Shown in pieces: positions 11,082 to 21,602 of a stretch of 64,000 bases of DNA. Each line of letters begins with the position of its first letter. The first letter of the stretch is position 1. The notes under the pieces were generated by a model that was given only the letters and a program-made list of their open reading frames with translations, did not search any database and was not told where the DNA came from. Source of the stretch: Ophiocordyceps camponoti-saundersi (nom. inval.) (taxonomy: Eukaryota; Ascomycota; Sordariomycetes; Hypocreales; Ophiocordycipitaceae). Where the stretch lies: positions 248,001-312,000 of the forward strand of contig PDHQ01000001.1 of assembly GCA_003339415.1 (NCBI GenBank), in the 5' to 3' direction. Both the position numbers and the translations under genes were made by a program.

Positions 11082-12037
11082 ATGGCCGCTCTCCGCTCAT
11101 CCTCCTCTCGACTCCTCGCCCGCACGGCGTTGCGGCCCGTCTCCGTAACGGTAACTGGCCGCTCTCTGGCCACGGTCAGCGACCCGCCAACCCAAGAGAC
11201 GCAACAGCCCCGGATGAAGACGTTCCAGGTCTACCGATGGAACCCGGATACACCCGAGGAGAAGCCGCGCATGCAATCATACTCGATCGACCTGAACAAG
11301 ACGGGCCCGATGGTGCTTGACGCCCTGGTCCGGATCAAGAACGAGCTGGACCCTACCCTGACCTTTCGTCGGAGCTGTCGTGAGGGCATCTGCGGTAGCT
11401 GCGCCATGAACATCAACGGCCAGAATACACTGGCTTGTCTGTGTATGTCCCTCCTTGCCGCCCTTTCAGCACTCTCGCCCACCAGCTTACTGACAGTTGA
11501 CATAGGCCGGATTCCCGCTGAATCATCTTCCGAAGTCAAGCTTTACCCGCTGCCGCACACATACGTTGTCAAGGACCTCGTTCCCGACTTGACGCACTTC
11601 TACAAGCAATACAAGTCCATCAAGCCGTATCTGCAGCGCGAGACCCCCGCGCCTGACGTACATTTTCCCTCTCCCACTCAATGCGTTGTCGGCGACTGAC
11701 TCTCCAGCAGGGCAAGGAGTACCGCCAGTCCAAGGAAGAGCGGCGAAAGCTGGACGGCCTGTATGAGTGCATTCTATGTGCCTGCTGTTCAACATCGTGT
11801 CCCTCGTACTGGTGGAACGCAGAGGAGTATCTGGGGCCTGCCATCCTGTTGCAGTCGTACCGCTGGCTAGCCGACTCGAGAGACGAGCGCAAGGAAGAGC
11901 GCAAGGCGAACCTGGAGAACTCGATGAGTCTATACCGCTGTCACACCATCCTCAACTGCACCCGTGCCTGTCCAAAGGGTTTGAACCCGGGCAAGGCCAT
12001 CTCTGATGTCAAGAAACAAATGGCCCTCGGCGCTTGA
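11082..12037 (+). CDS. SDHB: succinate dehydrogenase iron-sulfur subunit, mitochondrial
   Basis: Three exons, 11082-11442, 11506-11657 and 11711-12037; 279 aa. The N terminus is an Arg/Ser-rich presequence. The 2Fe-2S ligands are in [13 protein letters not shown] with the distal Cys in TLACLC. The 4Fe-4S and 3Fe-4S clusters use [13 protein letters not shown] and [14 protein letters not shown]. The protein carries electrons from FADH2 in SDHA to ubiquinone in complex II of the inner membrane. His249, in the CHTILNC motif, is the conserved residue whose substitution is known to confer resistance to carboxamide (SDHI) fungicides; the sensitive form is present here. Both introns are phase-consistent and their removal restores family sequence exactly. 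Confidence 0.97.
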
Positions 12038-13482
12038 TAATACATGTCGGGTCGGTCGGGAGAGCGGTCGGGAAACCAAGGTCATCAAGGCCTCACATGG
12101 GTGAGGGAGGAGTTGTCAGGAGGTATTATCGGCTAACTCCTGTATAACAGAATCTAGCATTAACGTAGCTTTCATTTCTGGCTTCCCTTTGTCCGCATCA
12201 AGAGGCAACAGAAGAACGAGGGGCGCTCGGCGTCTTTGCAGTTTGCAGTCGAGATTGAATACTAAGAACAACCTTAGACACTCGAGCACTGAGCGTCGGG
12301 GGCGCGTGAAAAGTGCCCAATGCCGGGCAACCGGAGACGGATCAGGCCGCGGCCCCGAGATCGGATGAGGTTTCATTGTTTATGAATATCGTGACTGGGA
12401 GAGCCGGTGCTAGCCATGTTGCCACATTGCGCCGCGCGGCTGTTATTGTCTGTGTTATTTAGGCATGTATATGTGCAGTTTATCCCATCGTGCGTCTTGT
12501 TGTTTAGCATCTACTTACCTAGTTATGCACACCTTTACGGTCTTCCCACCATCTTCTATCCCGGGCCACCCACCCAGCTCGAATGCATCTCTAGGCGTAG
12601 GTCTGCACGTAGCTATGCATGCATACATATATGTCATGTCTACGAGGGGCGAGAGATTCGGGTTCCTCCTTTCCACACCAAAAGAGAGTTTCAGCCTGAT
12701 GAACAGCCGAGCTATTCTCGAACAAGGCCTATCTATGCTCAATATAGAAGCGTCAACAACACGCGACCTACAGGGAAGCGAAGAGGGGTGGGAAACATTG
12801 CCCTGCACTGCAAAACGCCAAGGGAAAAGGAATCACCACCATTCATATGACCGACATGCTACTATCGAAAGCCTTTTCCTTCCTTTTTTTCTCCCGGCTG
12901 TGCTGGAGGAGGCGGGAGAGAGGGGGAACATACGGCTTCATGCAAGTTACGCGTCAGAGTTTATGGTCATCATCGGTGAGGATGGGGCGAGCGAGAGGAG
13001 AGAAATTTCACCTCTCTTGAGTCGAGAAATGAAGCTGAGAGGTTGTTGGGCATCATTTCCGGACTGGGTAGGTTGGCTTTCAGAGATTGAACGGATATGT
13101 AGTAGGCGTACGTCTGTGAGTATCAGATGGATGGCCTCGTCCTCTAGGTTCGACACTGTTCAGATAAAGTAACTCCTCACTCCTCTCTTCATCTCCGTCA
13201 TAAGATAATCACAAGTCAAAAGAAAGATTCACAAGATCAAAAGAAAGATTCAACCTTCAGCTAAACACTAGATGCAGTTGCTAGAGCGTCAATGAAGAAA
13301 GTCACGTATGAAGAAGAAGAAGCTTAGGGATAACTTATAAGACAGTTCCGTCTTCGCTCTCCCTCTTTGCTGTCCTCTTCTTTTTCTTCTCCTTCTCCTT
13401 CTTCTTCTTGTTCTCATGAAACCCTGAATTTCTTCTTCTTCAAGACTTGTTTTGAAAAGATAACCACGAAAGAAGTAAAAAC
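12038..13482. other. 1.4-kb gene-free stretch
   Basis: Two overlapping open frames (12407-12850, 12465-13172) show no domain and no similarity I can recognise. From about 13360 the + strand becomes rich in CTT and TTC, typical of the promoter and 5' UTR of the next gene. Confidence 0.45.
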
Positions 13483-14867
13483 ATGTTGATTTCTCTCTTT
13501 TGTCTTCTCTTCTGCCTCTCTGGCGAGGGCATCGCCACGGCCAATCCTAACGATGGGTAAGTTTCTCTGTCACCGAACCGGGTTCGAGTACGGATTTCAC
13601 AAATCCTGCCCTCTCTCTGGCCAAGGACGATGAAGGAGGAAAGGAAAAAGGCACGCATATCACTGACCACCTCATCTATAGCTCCAAGACCATACCGCCT
13701 CAAAATGTCTATACTTCGACGTACGTATTTCACCAAGATGACGAAGTATCTTGAAGATATGCTCACAACTCTCGGGAATCCAGGGAGGAATCGTCGTACT
13801 TGGCGAAGGGCATCCTGACTCTCTTTCCTATCATAGAAGGGTTCCACGACAACAAAACGTCCACCGTGAGGGTAGATGGCATGATGACGTTCGCTTCCGA
13901 GCATCTTGTGGACAGAGCAAAGCAAACAGTGATTGGGCCAGCGGAAACCTCGACTACTACGCCGATAAACGGCCACGGATTCAAATACTTGCCATCCACG
14001 ATGCCTATCCCGACCGGTCCCCCGACCTCGACCTCGACCTCGACCCCGACTTCGACTCCTACGCCGGTGAAAGATGATATGCTGAAGATGTGGAAGAGGA
14101 ACGCTGCCGACGCTTCCTCCCTACCGAACATGTGGGATTTGTGGGGTTTTCCAGACGGACCCATAACTATAAATGCAGGGAAAAAACACCGTTCAAACAT
14201 CCAGCAAAGAGGCGGCGGCTTAATTGACTTGACACAGATGACGAGTGAACCCGGGGCCACTCCTCACAACGCTCCGCCAGGTGAGAAGAGGATGGAAGCC
14301 AGGGCCGCCCCTGAAAACGTTCCGTCAGGTTGGGACGACTGGCAAGAACAAGCCGAGAAGACCAGAAAGGAGAGATTGAGGAAGCAGAGGGAGGAGAACA
14401 ACAAGAACAACGATAACCAGAACAACAACAACCAGAACAACAACAACCAGAACAGCAACAACAAGAACAACAACAAGAACAACAACAAGAATAACGACAA
14501 GAATAACGACAAGAACAACAACAACCAGAACAAGAATAACAGGAACAGTAATAGCAACAACAAGAATAACAAGAAAAATCACAAGATGTTGATGATAACA
14601 ATCATAACAACAACAACAGTAACAGCAACAACTACAGAAACAACCACAGTAACAACGACAATAACAAGACTGAATCCAACAACAGCAACATGGAGGAAAA
14701 ACAAGAAAAAGGTGAACAGGGACGAGTACAACATGGCAAAGAATCCGAAATACTTCACAAATCCAACACTCAACTGGGGCGAGCCAACATCGACCGAGGA
14801 AGATAAACTATACAAGACGACCGAATCTTCCCAGCCGCCCATGACTCGCAAGCTGACTTACTGGTGA
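13483..14867 (+). CDS. secreted Asn-rich low-complexity protein, function unknown
   Basis: Three exons, 13483-13556, 13682-13720 and 13784-14867; 398 aa. The first exon encodes a signal peptide (MLISLFCLLFCLSGEGIATA). The 39-nt second exon begins after CATCTATAG and its phase fits both neighbours. The middle contains a Thr/Pro/Ser run and the hydrophilic segment WDDWQEQAEKTRKERLRKQ. About 60 residues of Asn with Gln, Lys, Ser and Asp follow (14394-14580), then an abrupt Thr-rich run. In the next frame the same bases go on encoding Asn-rich protein, so the repeat seems to have slipped frame (see findings). No homologous family is recognised. The two small introns are inferred from splice signals only. 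Confidence 0.6.
14394..14580 (+). repeat. AAC/AAG trinucleotide-type coding repeat
   Basis: An imperfect run of AAC, AAG and CAG codons encodes the Asn-rich tract of the secreted protein at 13483-14867. AAC-type triplets continue in another frame to about 14695. Such arrays change length by slippage. Confidence 0.85.
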
Positions 14868-15307
14868 ACGCTCGAGGGTGAAAAAGGTAAAGACAACGTT
14901 TGCCTGTTACAAACTGCGAGGACCACTCATTCCAGACCCTGCATCAGGTAACAGGCACTCAACCTCAAGTTCCGTCGCGGCTTGATGGAGCGCTGTTCTT
15001 CCCGATGGGCTCATGAATCGATGGTGGTCTCATTTTGTTTTTGACGGCGTTCCAATGGTCAACAGGAAAAAGGGGGTTGGGGAAAAAGTTCACCTGTAAT
15101 CCGGGAAATTGACGTGGGAGGGAGGAAAGGTGTTGAACTGGTAATGACTAGGGTGATTTTCCCAACGGTAGGACTGAAGATCCAACTCTCACTGGAAGAG
15201 CTCTCGCTATCAAATCAACCCCTGTAAAGAGTCTTCATCATCAACTTACCTAAACTTCCAACTCCACAGGTTCTCTCTAGTAACTGTAACCTGAAAGAAC
15301 CAAAACT
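14868..15307. other. convergent intergenic region
   Basis: Lies between the 3' ends of the Asn-rich protein gene (+) and PalC (-). No additional feature recognised. Confidence 0.5.
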
Positions 15308-16850
15308 CTAGTAATACGCGCTTCCGCTCGGTGTCGGGCTCGGCTCGTACTCGGCACCGGTCCCGGGGTACGCTCCGGCGGGCACTGCCCTCGTCTCGTC
15401 ATCGGAGCTGACCTCGTTGCCCCCCGCGTCGTCATCTCCTTCAGGTAGCGACCGCATTGCCTCGAGCATCTCCCTACCGAGCATCGACGGCTTGTATGGC
15501 TGTAAGCTGAAGACCTCTCGTCCCGACGGCATCTTGGCCAATAGCGAGTTGAGCGGAGGTATCACTTGAGTGTTCATCTCATTGCGGCCAGTCAGCATAC
15601 GTCGAATGTTCCCGACTGATGACATGGATGACCTCTGTTATCTGGTCTTTAGGTTTCATATTTACCGTATCGTTGATTTTGTTCCATTTGGCTTCTAGCA
15701 TTTCGAGAACCCTGGTCTCCTCCAGACGGCCGGCATCGGTTCCCCAAGCCGTCTCCTTCTCCACGCGCCGATCCTCCCTCTTCTCGGCTAGACCCTTGCG
15801 AAGCCGGCTGAAGCTGATTCCGATCTTGGATTCCCTGTCCTTGACGTCCACATCAAGGGCATGGAAGCCGGCGTGGAGCCACCCGATGCCTTCCGCGACA
15901 TTGCCGTCCATCTCGGCATGAACACCCAGGAATCTGCAGGCTTTGGCCCGGCACGTACGGCGCAGGTCGTCTACGTATCGCACCAGGCTCGGGTTAGCCT
16001 TGTTGACGCCAGAGCCTGCCGCCGGCTGGAGCAGCGAGGCCGCCTTGGTCGCGTGGTCCGAAGCGGCCAAGCACAGCCTGGCGTTCAGATGCGCCTTTGG
16101 CTTGGGCATGTCAGTCGACTTGAACATCCACTCCTTATCGTTCTTGTTGCGACCCTGCGCGACGGCTGCGGGATACGGATCGTCTTTGGTGACGGCCAGG
16201 AGCGTCGCCTCGGCCATGGCAAGCGAGACGAGCGCACGAGCCGTTGTGGGGGCGACATCGACGCAGGGGGGTGCCGTCGAGATCTGCTCGCTGCGGTCGG
16301 CGAGATACTCGTATATGGATGCGGCATCAAGGAGGTGCTTGTTGGCCGTCTGGATCGCTGTTGTCCGGTCCTTGGAGCCGATAAAGTCTCCAGTTGTGAC
16401 GTGCAAGGGCTGCAGAATAGAACGGGCGGCCGAGGTATAGGCGAAGGCCAGGGACGACAGGACGAAGAAGATTTCGTACTCGAGAGAACCAATCGTTACC
16501 CGCGGTCTCTCACGGCCAGGCACGATGTCGCCCGATAGCGTCGGCCGCCACTGTATGGAAGGCGCCTTCTTCAAGACGACATTGATGCTCTCACCTCCAA
16601 CGAGGGTGTCGTTACTGAAACCGGCATCAACGGCGAAGAGATAGGGCAGGTAGGCGTCGATGCTGGAAATGACAGTCGCGAGGCTCGCTGCGCGGGAGGA
16701 TGGAGGCAGCCGCTTGTGCCGCCGGAGGGCGTCTCTCACGACGCCGCGCTGGGCGCTGGCGCTATGACATAGCGAGGGGTGGGAGTCGCAGCTGAACGAG
16801 GAGGAGAAGGAGAAGGCGGATGTGGTCGGAAGGACGAATGGAAATGGCAT
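15308..16850 (-). CDS. palC: pH-response regulator PalC (BRO1 domain)
   Basis: Two exons, 16850-15666 and 15577-15308; 484 aa. The intron 15578-15665 starts GTAAAT after the codons KINDT, has a GCTGAC branch point and ends AATGAG. Its removal gives KINDTMNTQVIPPLNSLL, which fits PalC. Reading through instead runs into a stop within 27 codons. The N-terminal 380 residues form a BRO1-type helical domain (LEYEIFFVLSSLAFAYTSAAR, then IYEYLADRSEQ). The C terminus is acidic and Ser/Pro-rich. PalC links the plasma-membrane PalH/PalI sensor to ESCRT-III (Vps32) so that PacC is processed at alkaline pH. It is head to head with ALG6. Confidence 0.9.
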
Positions 16851-17190
16851 TGTGGAAGGTGAGCGGTATTCTCAGAAGCTGCCTCTAGGCTACGAGCTGG
16901 AGGTCAGGTCCGAAGGGTTGAGGTCGATACTAGGTGTAGTAGGTAGGTGAGTACTGTGTGCAAGAGAACAGTGCACGCACAGTAAAATACCCACCTTGGG
17001 CCACACTAATAACCCTGTTGCAGACCAGTATCATCAATCTGCATCATGCATTAATTCGCACAGTAGCAGCATCTCCTCAGCCTCACGAGAACCACCATCT
17101 TATCAACCACCAAACAAAGCCACCCTCCTTATCCCGTTGTCCTCTTGGTCACCTCGACGTCACCTAGCTCTAGCCCTTCATCGGGCCATC
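16851..17190. promoter_or_regulatory. shared promoter region of PalC and ALG6 genes
   Basis: This 340-bp gap separates two divergently transcribed genes. No PacC-type site is claimed. Confidence 0.5.
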
Positions 17191-19045
17191 ATGGCCACCG
17201 CCAGCCCCTCGCCGCGCAAGCCAAGGCGCAAGCAGCGACGGACTGGCCTGGGCCCCGAAACGGTTGGATCCCTTTTCTACCGGGCGCCCTCGTTCGCTCT
17301 CGCCGCCTTCCTCTGGCCCGCACGATGCGCATCGTCACAATGGGAGTCTCTTCCGATGATTCTCATGGCCGTCGGCCTGTTCCGCTGGGCGGTAGGCCTC
17401 TGGGGCTATTCTGGTAGACGTTCCCTTCCCCCTCCCCAGAGAAGACCAACAACACCTGGATGTTCCCCCTGACTCGTTAAAAGGTTTTCAACAACCGCCC
17501 ATGTATGGCGATTACGAGGCGCAGCGCCACTGGATGGAGCTGACGACACATCTTCCCGTGTCGCAATGGTATTTCCACGATTTGCAGTGGTGGGGGCTCG
17601 ACTATCCGCCCCTGACGGCCTACCACAGCTGGCTATTGGGAAAGCTCGGCGCTCTCATCAACCCGGCTTGGTTCGCCCTCTTTACCTCACGTGGCTCCGA
17701 TGATCCGGACTTGAAGATCTTCATGAGGGCTTCCGTCATCGTTTCTGAGTATCTCATCTATATTCCGGCTGTTGCCGTCTTCGTTCGTCGCTTTGGTCGT
17801 CTCAGTGGCGTCGACACCTGGGCAAGCTCCATCGCACTGGCCGCCTTTTTGATGCAACCAGCTACCATGCTCATCGATCACGCTCACTTTCAGTACAATA
17901 CGGTGATGCTCGGTCTGGTCATCGCCAGCATGAACAGCATGCTGGCCGAGAGGTATAAAAGCGCCGCCTTCTTCTTCGTCGCCGCTCTCGGCTTCAAGCA
18001 GATGGCGCTCTACTACGCCTTCACCGTCTTCTCCTTTCTTCTGGCAAAGTGTCTCTTCCCCACAGTCAACCCGACGAGACTGTTCTCTGTCTCTTTCACC
18101 ACTGTCCTTTCCTTCGTCGCCTTGCTGGGTCCTCTCGTGCTCGGAGCCTTGTACGATAACTACCGCGGCCTGGACTCGAGGCCAGACTTGGATGCCCCCC
18201 CTCCACCGCTGCCACTCCTCCCCTTCCTCGCAGACTACTTGGATACCCGATCCGGTTCCTACGCTGTGGTCGAGCAGCTGCTGCAAATGATCCATCGTGT
18301 CTTCCCTTTTTCGAGAGGTCTGTTTGAGGACAAGGTCGCCAACTTTTGGTGCGCGGCCAATGCCGTCTTCAAGCTCCGGAATCTCCCCCCTCAGACCCTG
18401 CAACGGGCATCCCTGGGAGCAACGTTGTTCTCCATCTTACCACCCAATGCCATCATATTCTTCCGGCCGCGCAAGTCCACGTTACCTCTTGCATTTGCCG
18501 CGACTGCATGGGGATTCTTCCTCTTCAGCTACCAGGTCCACGAAAAGAGCGTCCTACTGCCTCTGATGCCCATGACGCTACTCCTCGCAGGAAGAAACGG
18601 GCTGAGCAGTGAATACCGGGCCTGGGTGGGCTTTGCCAACCTGCTGGGCGCCTGGACCTTGTTCCCCTTGCTGCATCGCGTCAGTTTGGGCATACCATAC
18701 GCAGTCTTGACCCTTCTTTGGGCCTACTTCCTCGGGCTACCTCCTTTCTCGTGGGATGCACTCTGGGAAGCACCAAACGGTCAGTCTGGACTCGTCCGGT
18801 GGGGGACGATCCTGATACACGGGGCTTTCTACGGTGCCATGGGTCTATGGCACGTAATCGAGGCATCATTTCCCCCACCGATTGACAAGCCTGATCTATG
18901 GGTTGTCGCCAATGTCGGCATCGGGGCGCTAGGCTTCGGCATATGCTATCTGTGGTGTTTGTGGAAATTAGCGCAAGGAAGCGAGCTGTTGCCAACCGGG
19001 CGAACGGCCAAGGCCACCAAGGCCACCAAGGCCAAGCTGAATTAA
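17191..19045 (+). CDS. ALG6: dolichyl-P-Glc:Man9GlcNAc2-PP-dolichol alpha-1,3-glucosyltransferase
   Basis: Two exons, 17191-17413 and 17484-19045; 594 aa. The splice joins YSG to FQQPPMYGDYEAQRHWMELT, the conserved luminal loop. The motifs DYPPLTAY, HFQYN and YQVHEKSVL and about eleven hydrophobic segments are those of the ALG6/ALG8 (GT57) family. The shorter length and sequence of the first loop favour ALG6 over ALG8. The enzyme adds the first glucose to the lipid-linked oligosaccharide in the ER before N-glycosylation. The N terminus is a basic cytosolic tail (SPRKPRRKQRR) and the C terminus ends in three repeats of KATKA type. Confidence 0.9.
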
Positions 19046-19371
19046 GAAGCTTGCAGGTGTATTATAGCATTACAGTTGCAGCGTGAAGCGGAGTGTTGCA
19101 TGAATGATTACAATGGTTTCACGATGATGCCGTGGGTTGTTGGTTGACAGGTGAGCCGCAATGATTGGGGGTGAAGGCCTCACTTCGCAGAAGTAGTACG
19201 ACCGAAAATGACGCTGGTTCATTCATGTCGGCGCTGTAACTGATGCCATCTGTCAAATGGGCTTGGAACCCATCGAAGCGCATACTACCAAGTTCCCATA
19301 GCGGGATTTGTAAAAGCCGCCACATGACACCTGAACGCAACTTTTTTTTCCGGCACTTGTGAGAAAACTGC
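19046..19371. other. convergent intergenic region
   Basis: 3' flanks of ALG6 (+) and ribosomal protein P2 (-). No other feature recognised. Confidence 0.5.
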
Positions 19372-19787
19372 TCAATCGAACAGACCGAAGCCCATATCCT
19401 CGTCCGACTCCTCCTTCTCCTCCTCCTTGGCAGCCTCCTTGGGCGCGTCGGCAGCACCGCCAGCGGCAGCACCGCCAGCAGCGGGAGCGCCGCCGCCACC
19501 GCCTCCCGAAGGAACGGACGCCAACTTCTCAGATCCGGAAGAGATGAGCTAAAGTGAAAGAGAAATCGTAAGCGGAGAGATTTCGTATGAAGGGGGAAAA
19601 AAAAAGTGGTGTTGGATAGGGAGCGTACCTCGTTGATGTCCTTGCCCTTCAACTCGGAAAGAAGCGTCTTCAGACGCTCGTCGTCAGCTTCGAGACCGAC
19701 GGAGCTGAGGACTTCTTTGACGTCCTTTGCCGAGGGCGAGTCGTTGCCGCCGAGGCCGAGGAGGAGGTAGGCTGCGATATGCTTCAT
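19372..19787 (-). CDS. RPP2: 60S acidic ribosomal protein P2
   Basis: Two exons, 19787-19629 and 19548-19372 (intron 19549-19628), 111 aa. The start [20 protein letters not shown] is P2-type. The hinge is Ala/Gly-rich ([19 protein letters not shown]) and the end is the stalk signature [13 protein letters not shown], which binds translation factors and is phosphorylated on the Ser before DED. P2 forms the ribosomal stalk with P1 and P0. Upstream, a GTGAGT site near 19877 and a CACAAG acceptor near 19793 suggest an additional intron in the 5' UTR, as is common in fungal ribosomal protein genes. Confidence 0.95.
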
Positions 19788-20957
19788 TTTTTCTTGTGTG
19801 GCTTTTGAAGAAGAGTGGTTAGGATTTTGTTTTCATGTACATCTCTGAGAGAGAGGGAGGGCTTTTCGGTACTCACGATGGAGAGAGAGTCAAGAGGAGG
19901 AACACGAGAAATCAATCGATTTAACCGCGGGTTGTGCGGAGACTGAAGCCTTCGAGTTCTGCTGATGATGAATTTGCGCGCTTGTGGGCGGAAAAGCGAT
20001 GTGCGCTTGTGCGGTGAGATGGAGTTTGTCTGCCCTAGCCTTTAGGCACGGTGCCCACTGCCCGGGTACCATAGCTTGGCAGTGTGGCTGATGTGCCGCG
20101 GGGTCTAGCTCTCTGTGGCTGAAAAGAAAAGCACGGCCACACGCCACATGGGCGCATCTGTGGCTAGTGAGGGAGCTGTTGATGTTGATGCCTCAGGCAA
20201 CTACTATTTCTTCGAGTTCATAAAACTGGGCACGTGCAATCAGACGAACCTCAACAGCAGGCTGTGTGAACGTTCCTCTGTTTCTCATGATAGGGCACGG
20301 GAACATTGATCTGCTTTGTGAATGCCATGGACGTCTGTCTTACCATGGTCAGACTCGAGCTGACACAGTCACTTGACGTTCCGGACGTTACCGAGATACC
20401 ACCTCTCAGAAGATGCTGCCCTGTCCCTGAAAAGCCTCACAGTCCCATGGAGACTTCAAGATTGCAGTCTTGACAGTGGTGCCCTTTCCTTCTTGAGAAA
20501 AGGCATCAAGCTGGCTGTCCATGTTGACCATGTTTCGCTTGAGTTTGACTCAGGCCACCTCTATCCTATTGTGAGACCCCCCCCCCTGGGGGCCACACAT
20601 GAGGATGGAATCTACCCTCTATGAAAAGGGGGGAGGTTGCTGAGCCAAATGCCTCCGAAAGGTAGCCCATGTGCGAGACTCGTGGCGGGCACGTGGATCG
20701 AGACCCTTTTTGGACCCATTCACCACTGGACCCCTACTGCGCCGAGACTCGAGGTTGAATTCCTTACTTGAGCAAGGAGAATTCCCAGCCATGAACTACA
20801 GACAAGCGTCGACAAGATCCAACGCAACAGTCAAGAGAGCTCATCGTCGGTTGGCAAATCCCCAAGCATAAAAAGATGGCCGGCCTCACACTGTTCTCTC
20901 AGACCAACGGCACTCTCCAATCCAGCTTTTTTTTTTCAGACATTATCATAGGACAGG
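19788..20957. other. 1.2-kb gene-free stretch with promoter of Cys-rich protein
   Basis: The left part is the P2 promoter and probable 5' UTR intron. A C(10)TG(5) run lies at 20577-20592. At about 20869 an ATAAAA TATA-like box stands 90 bp before the start codon of the secreted Cys-rich protein, with a T-run just upstream of that ATG. The small open frames here lack protein character. Confidence 0.5.
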
Positions 20958-21602
20958 ATGCACTTCCAGACCTTGGCCTTGGCACTCGGCCTCGTCGCCG
21001 GCGTCGCCGCCTCGCCGGCAGAGGCAAAGTCCAACGCGGATAGCCTGTACCAACAAGTCGGCGCCATGACGAATGAGCAGGCCAAGGCTACCCTCTGCCT
21101 CTTCTGCCCCGCCGATTGCAAATCGCACCTTTTCAAGCGCAACTTCGAAGAGGCTTCCAAGGAAGACGTCGCCCAGGAGCTTTTCAAGCGCGGCGTCGTC
21201 GCCACCAACGCGAAGCAGACTTGTCTCCCGTCTCTCTGTGGATGCCCGGGCCCTGTTCCTCCTCCTCCGCCTCCACCCCCGCCTCCACCTCAGTGCGACC
21301 CCAACGTCGAGTGCTGCTTCCCTGGAGCGCCCGCCTGCTGCGATCCCAACACCGAATGCTGTTTCCCCGGAGCGCCTGGCTGCTGCGATCCCAACTTCCA
21401 ATGCTGTTTCCCCGGAGCACCAGGATGCTGCAACCCCAACCGCGAATGCTGCTTCCCGGGAGCGCGTGGATGCCGTTCCCGTTGCAATCCTAAACGCGAG
21501 TGCTGCTACCAGGGCGCTCCCGGCTGCCGTCGCCCCCCTCCTCCCCCTCCTCCTCCCTACAACGGTGGTGGTGGTGGTGGTGGTGACGATAGCTACAACT
21601 AA
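20958..21602 (+). CDS. secreted Cys-rich protein with five CCx5CCx6 tandem repeats
   Basis: Single exon, 214 aa. A signal peptide (MHFQTLALALGLVAGVAASP) is followed by a small domain with TLCLFCPADC. The sequence LFKR then occurs twice (HLFKRNF and ELFKRGV), two potential Kex2 sites 17 residues apart. After KQTCLPSLCGCPGP comes a run of Pro, then five 15-residue repeats of the type CDPNxECCFPGAPGC, and finally Pro8, YN, Gly7, DDSYN. With Cys before and after each unit the repeat reads CC-x5-CC-x6. A secreted, disulfide-rich fibrous or effector-like protein is likely, but I know no family with this repeat. The codons vary synonymously between repeats, showing selection on the protein. Long frames on both strands over this gene are shadows. 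Confidence 0.85.
   Translation: MHFQTLALALGLVAGVAASPAEAKSNADSLYQQVGAMTNEQAKATLCLFCPADCKSHLFKRNFEEASKEDVAQELFKRGVVATNAKQTCLPSLCGCPGPVPPPPPPPPPPPQCDPNVECCFPGAPACCDPNTECCFPGAPGCCDPNFQCCFPGAPGCCNPNRECCFPGARGCRSRCNPKRECCYQGAPGCRRPPPPPPPPYNGGGGGGGDDSYN
21294..21527 (+). repeat. five 45-bp tandem coding repeats
   Basis: Units at 21294-21338, 21339-21383, 21384-21428, 21429-21473 (followed by 9 bp encoding RSR) and 21483-21527. Each encodes C(D/N)P(N/K)x(E/Q)CC(F/Y)xGAxxC. The last unit is the most diverged. Confidence 0.9.

Noticed and set aside
12407..13172. Overlapping 147-aa and 235-aa frames after SDHB
   Set aside because: They lack domains, splice structure and protein-like composition; treated as intergenic.
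13578..13598. GGTTCGAGT T-arm-like motif
   Set aside because: It lies within the first intron of the Asn-rich protein gene and lacks the rest of a tRNA.
14167..14601. Minus-strand Cys/Ser-rich and Val/Leu-rich frames
   Set aside because: They come from the complement of the AAC repeat (GTT-type triplets) and have no independent support.
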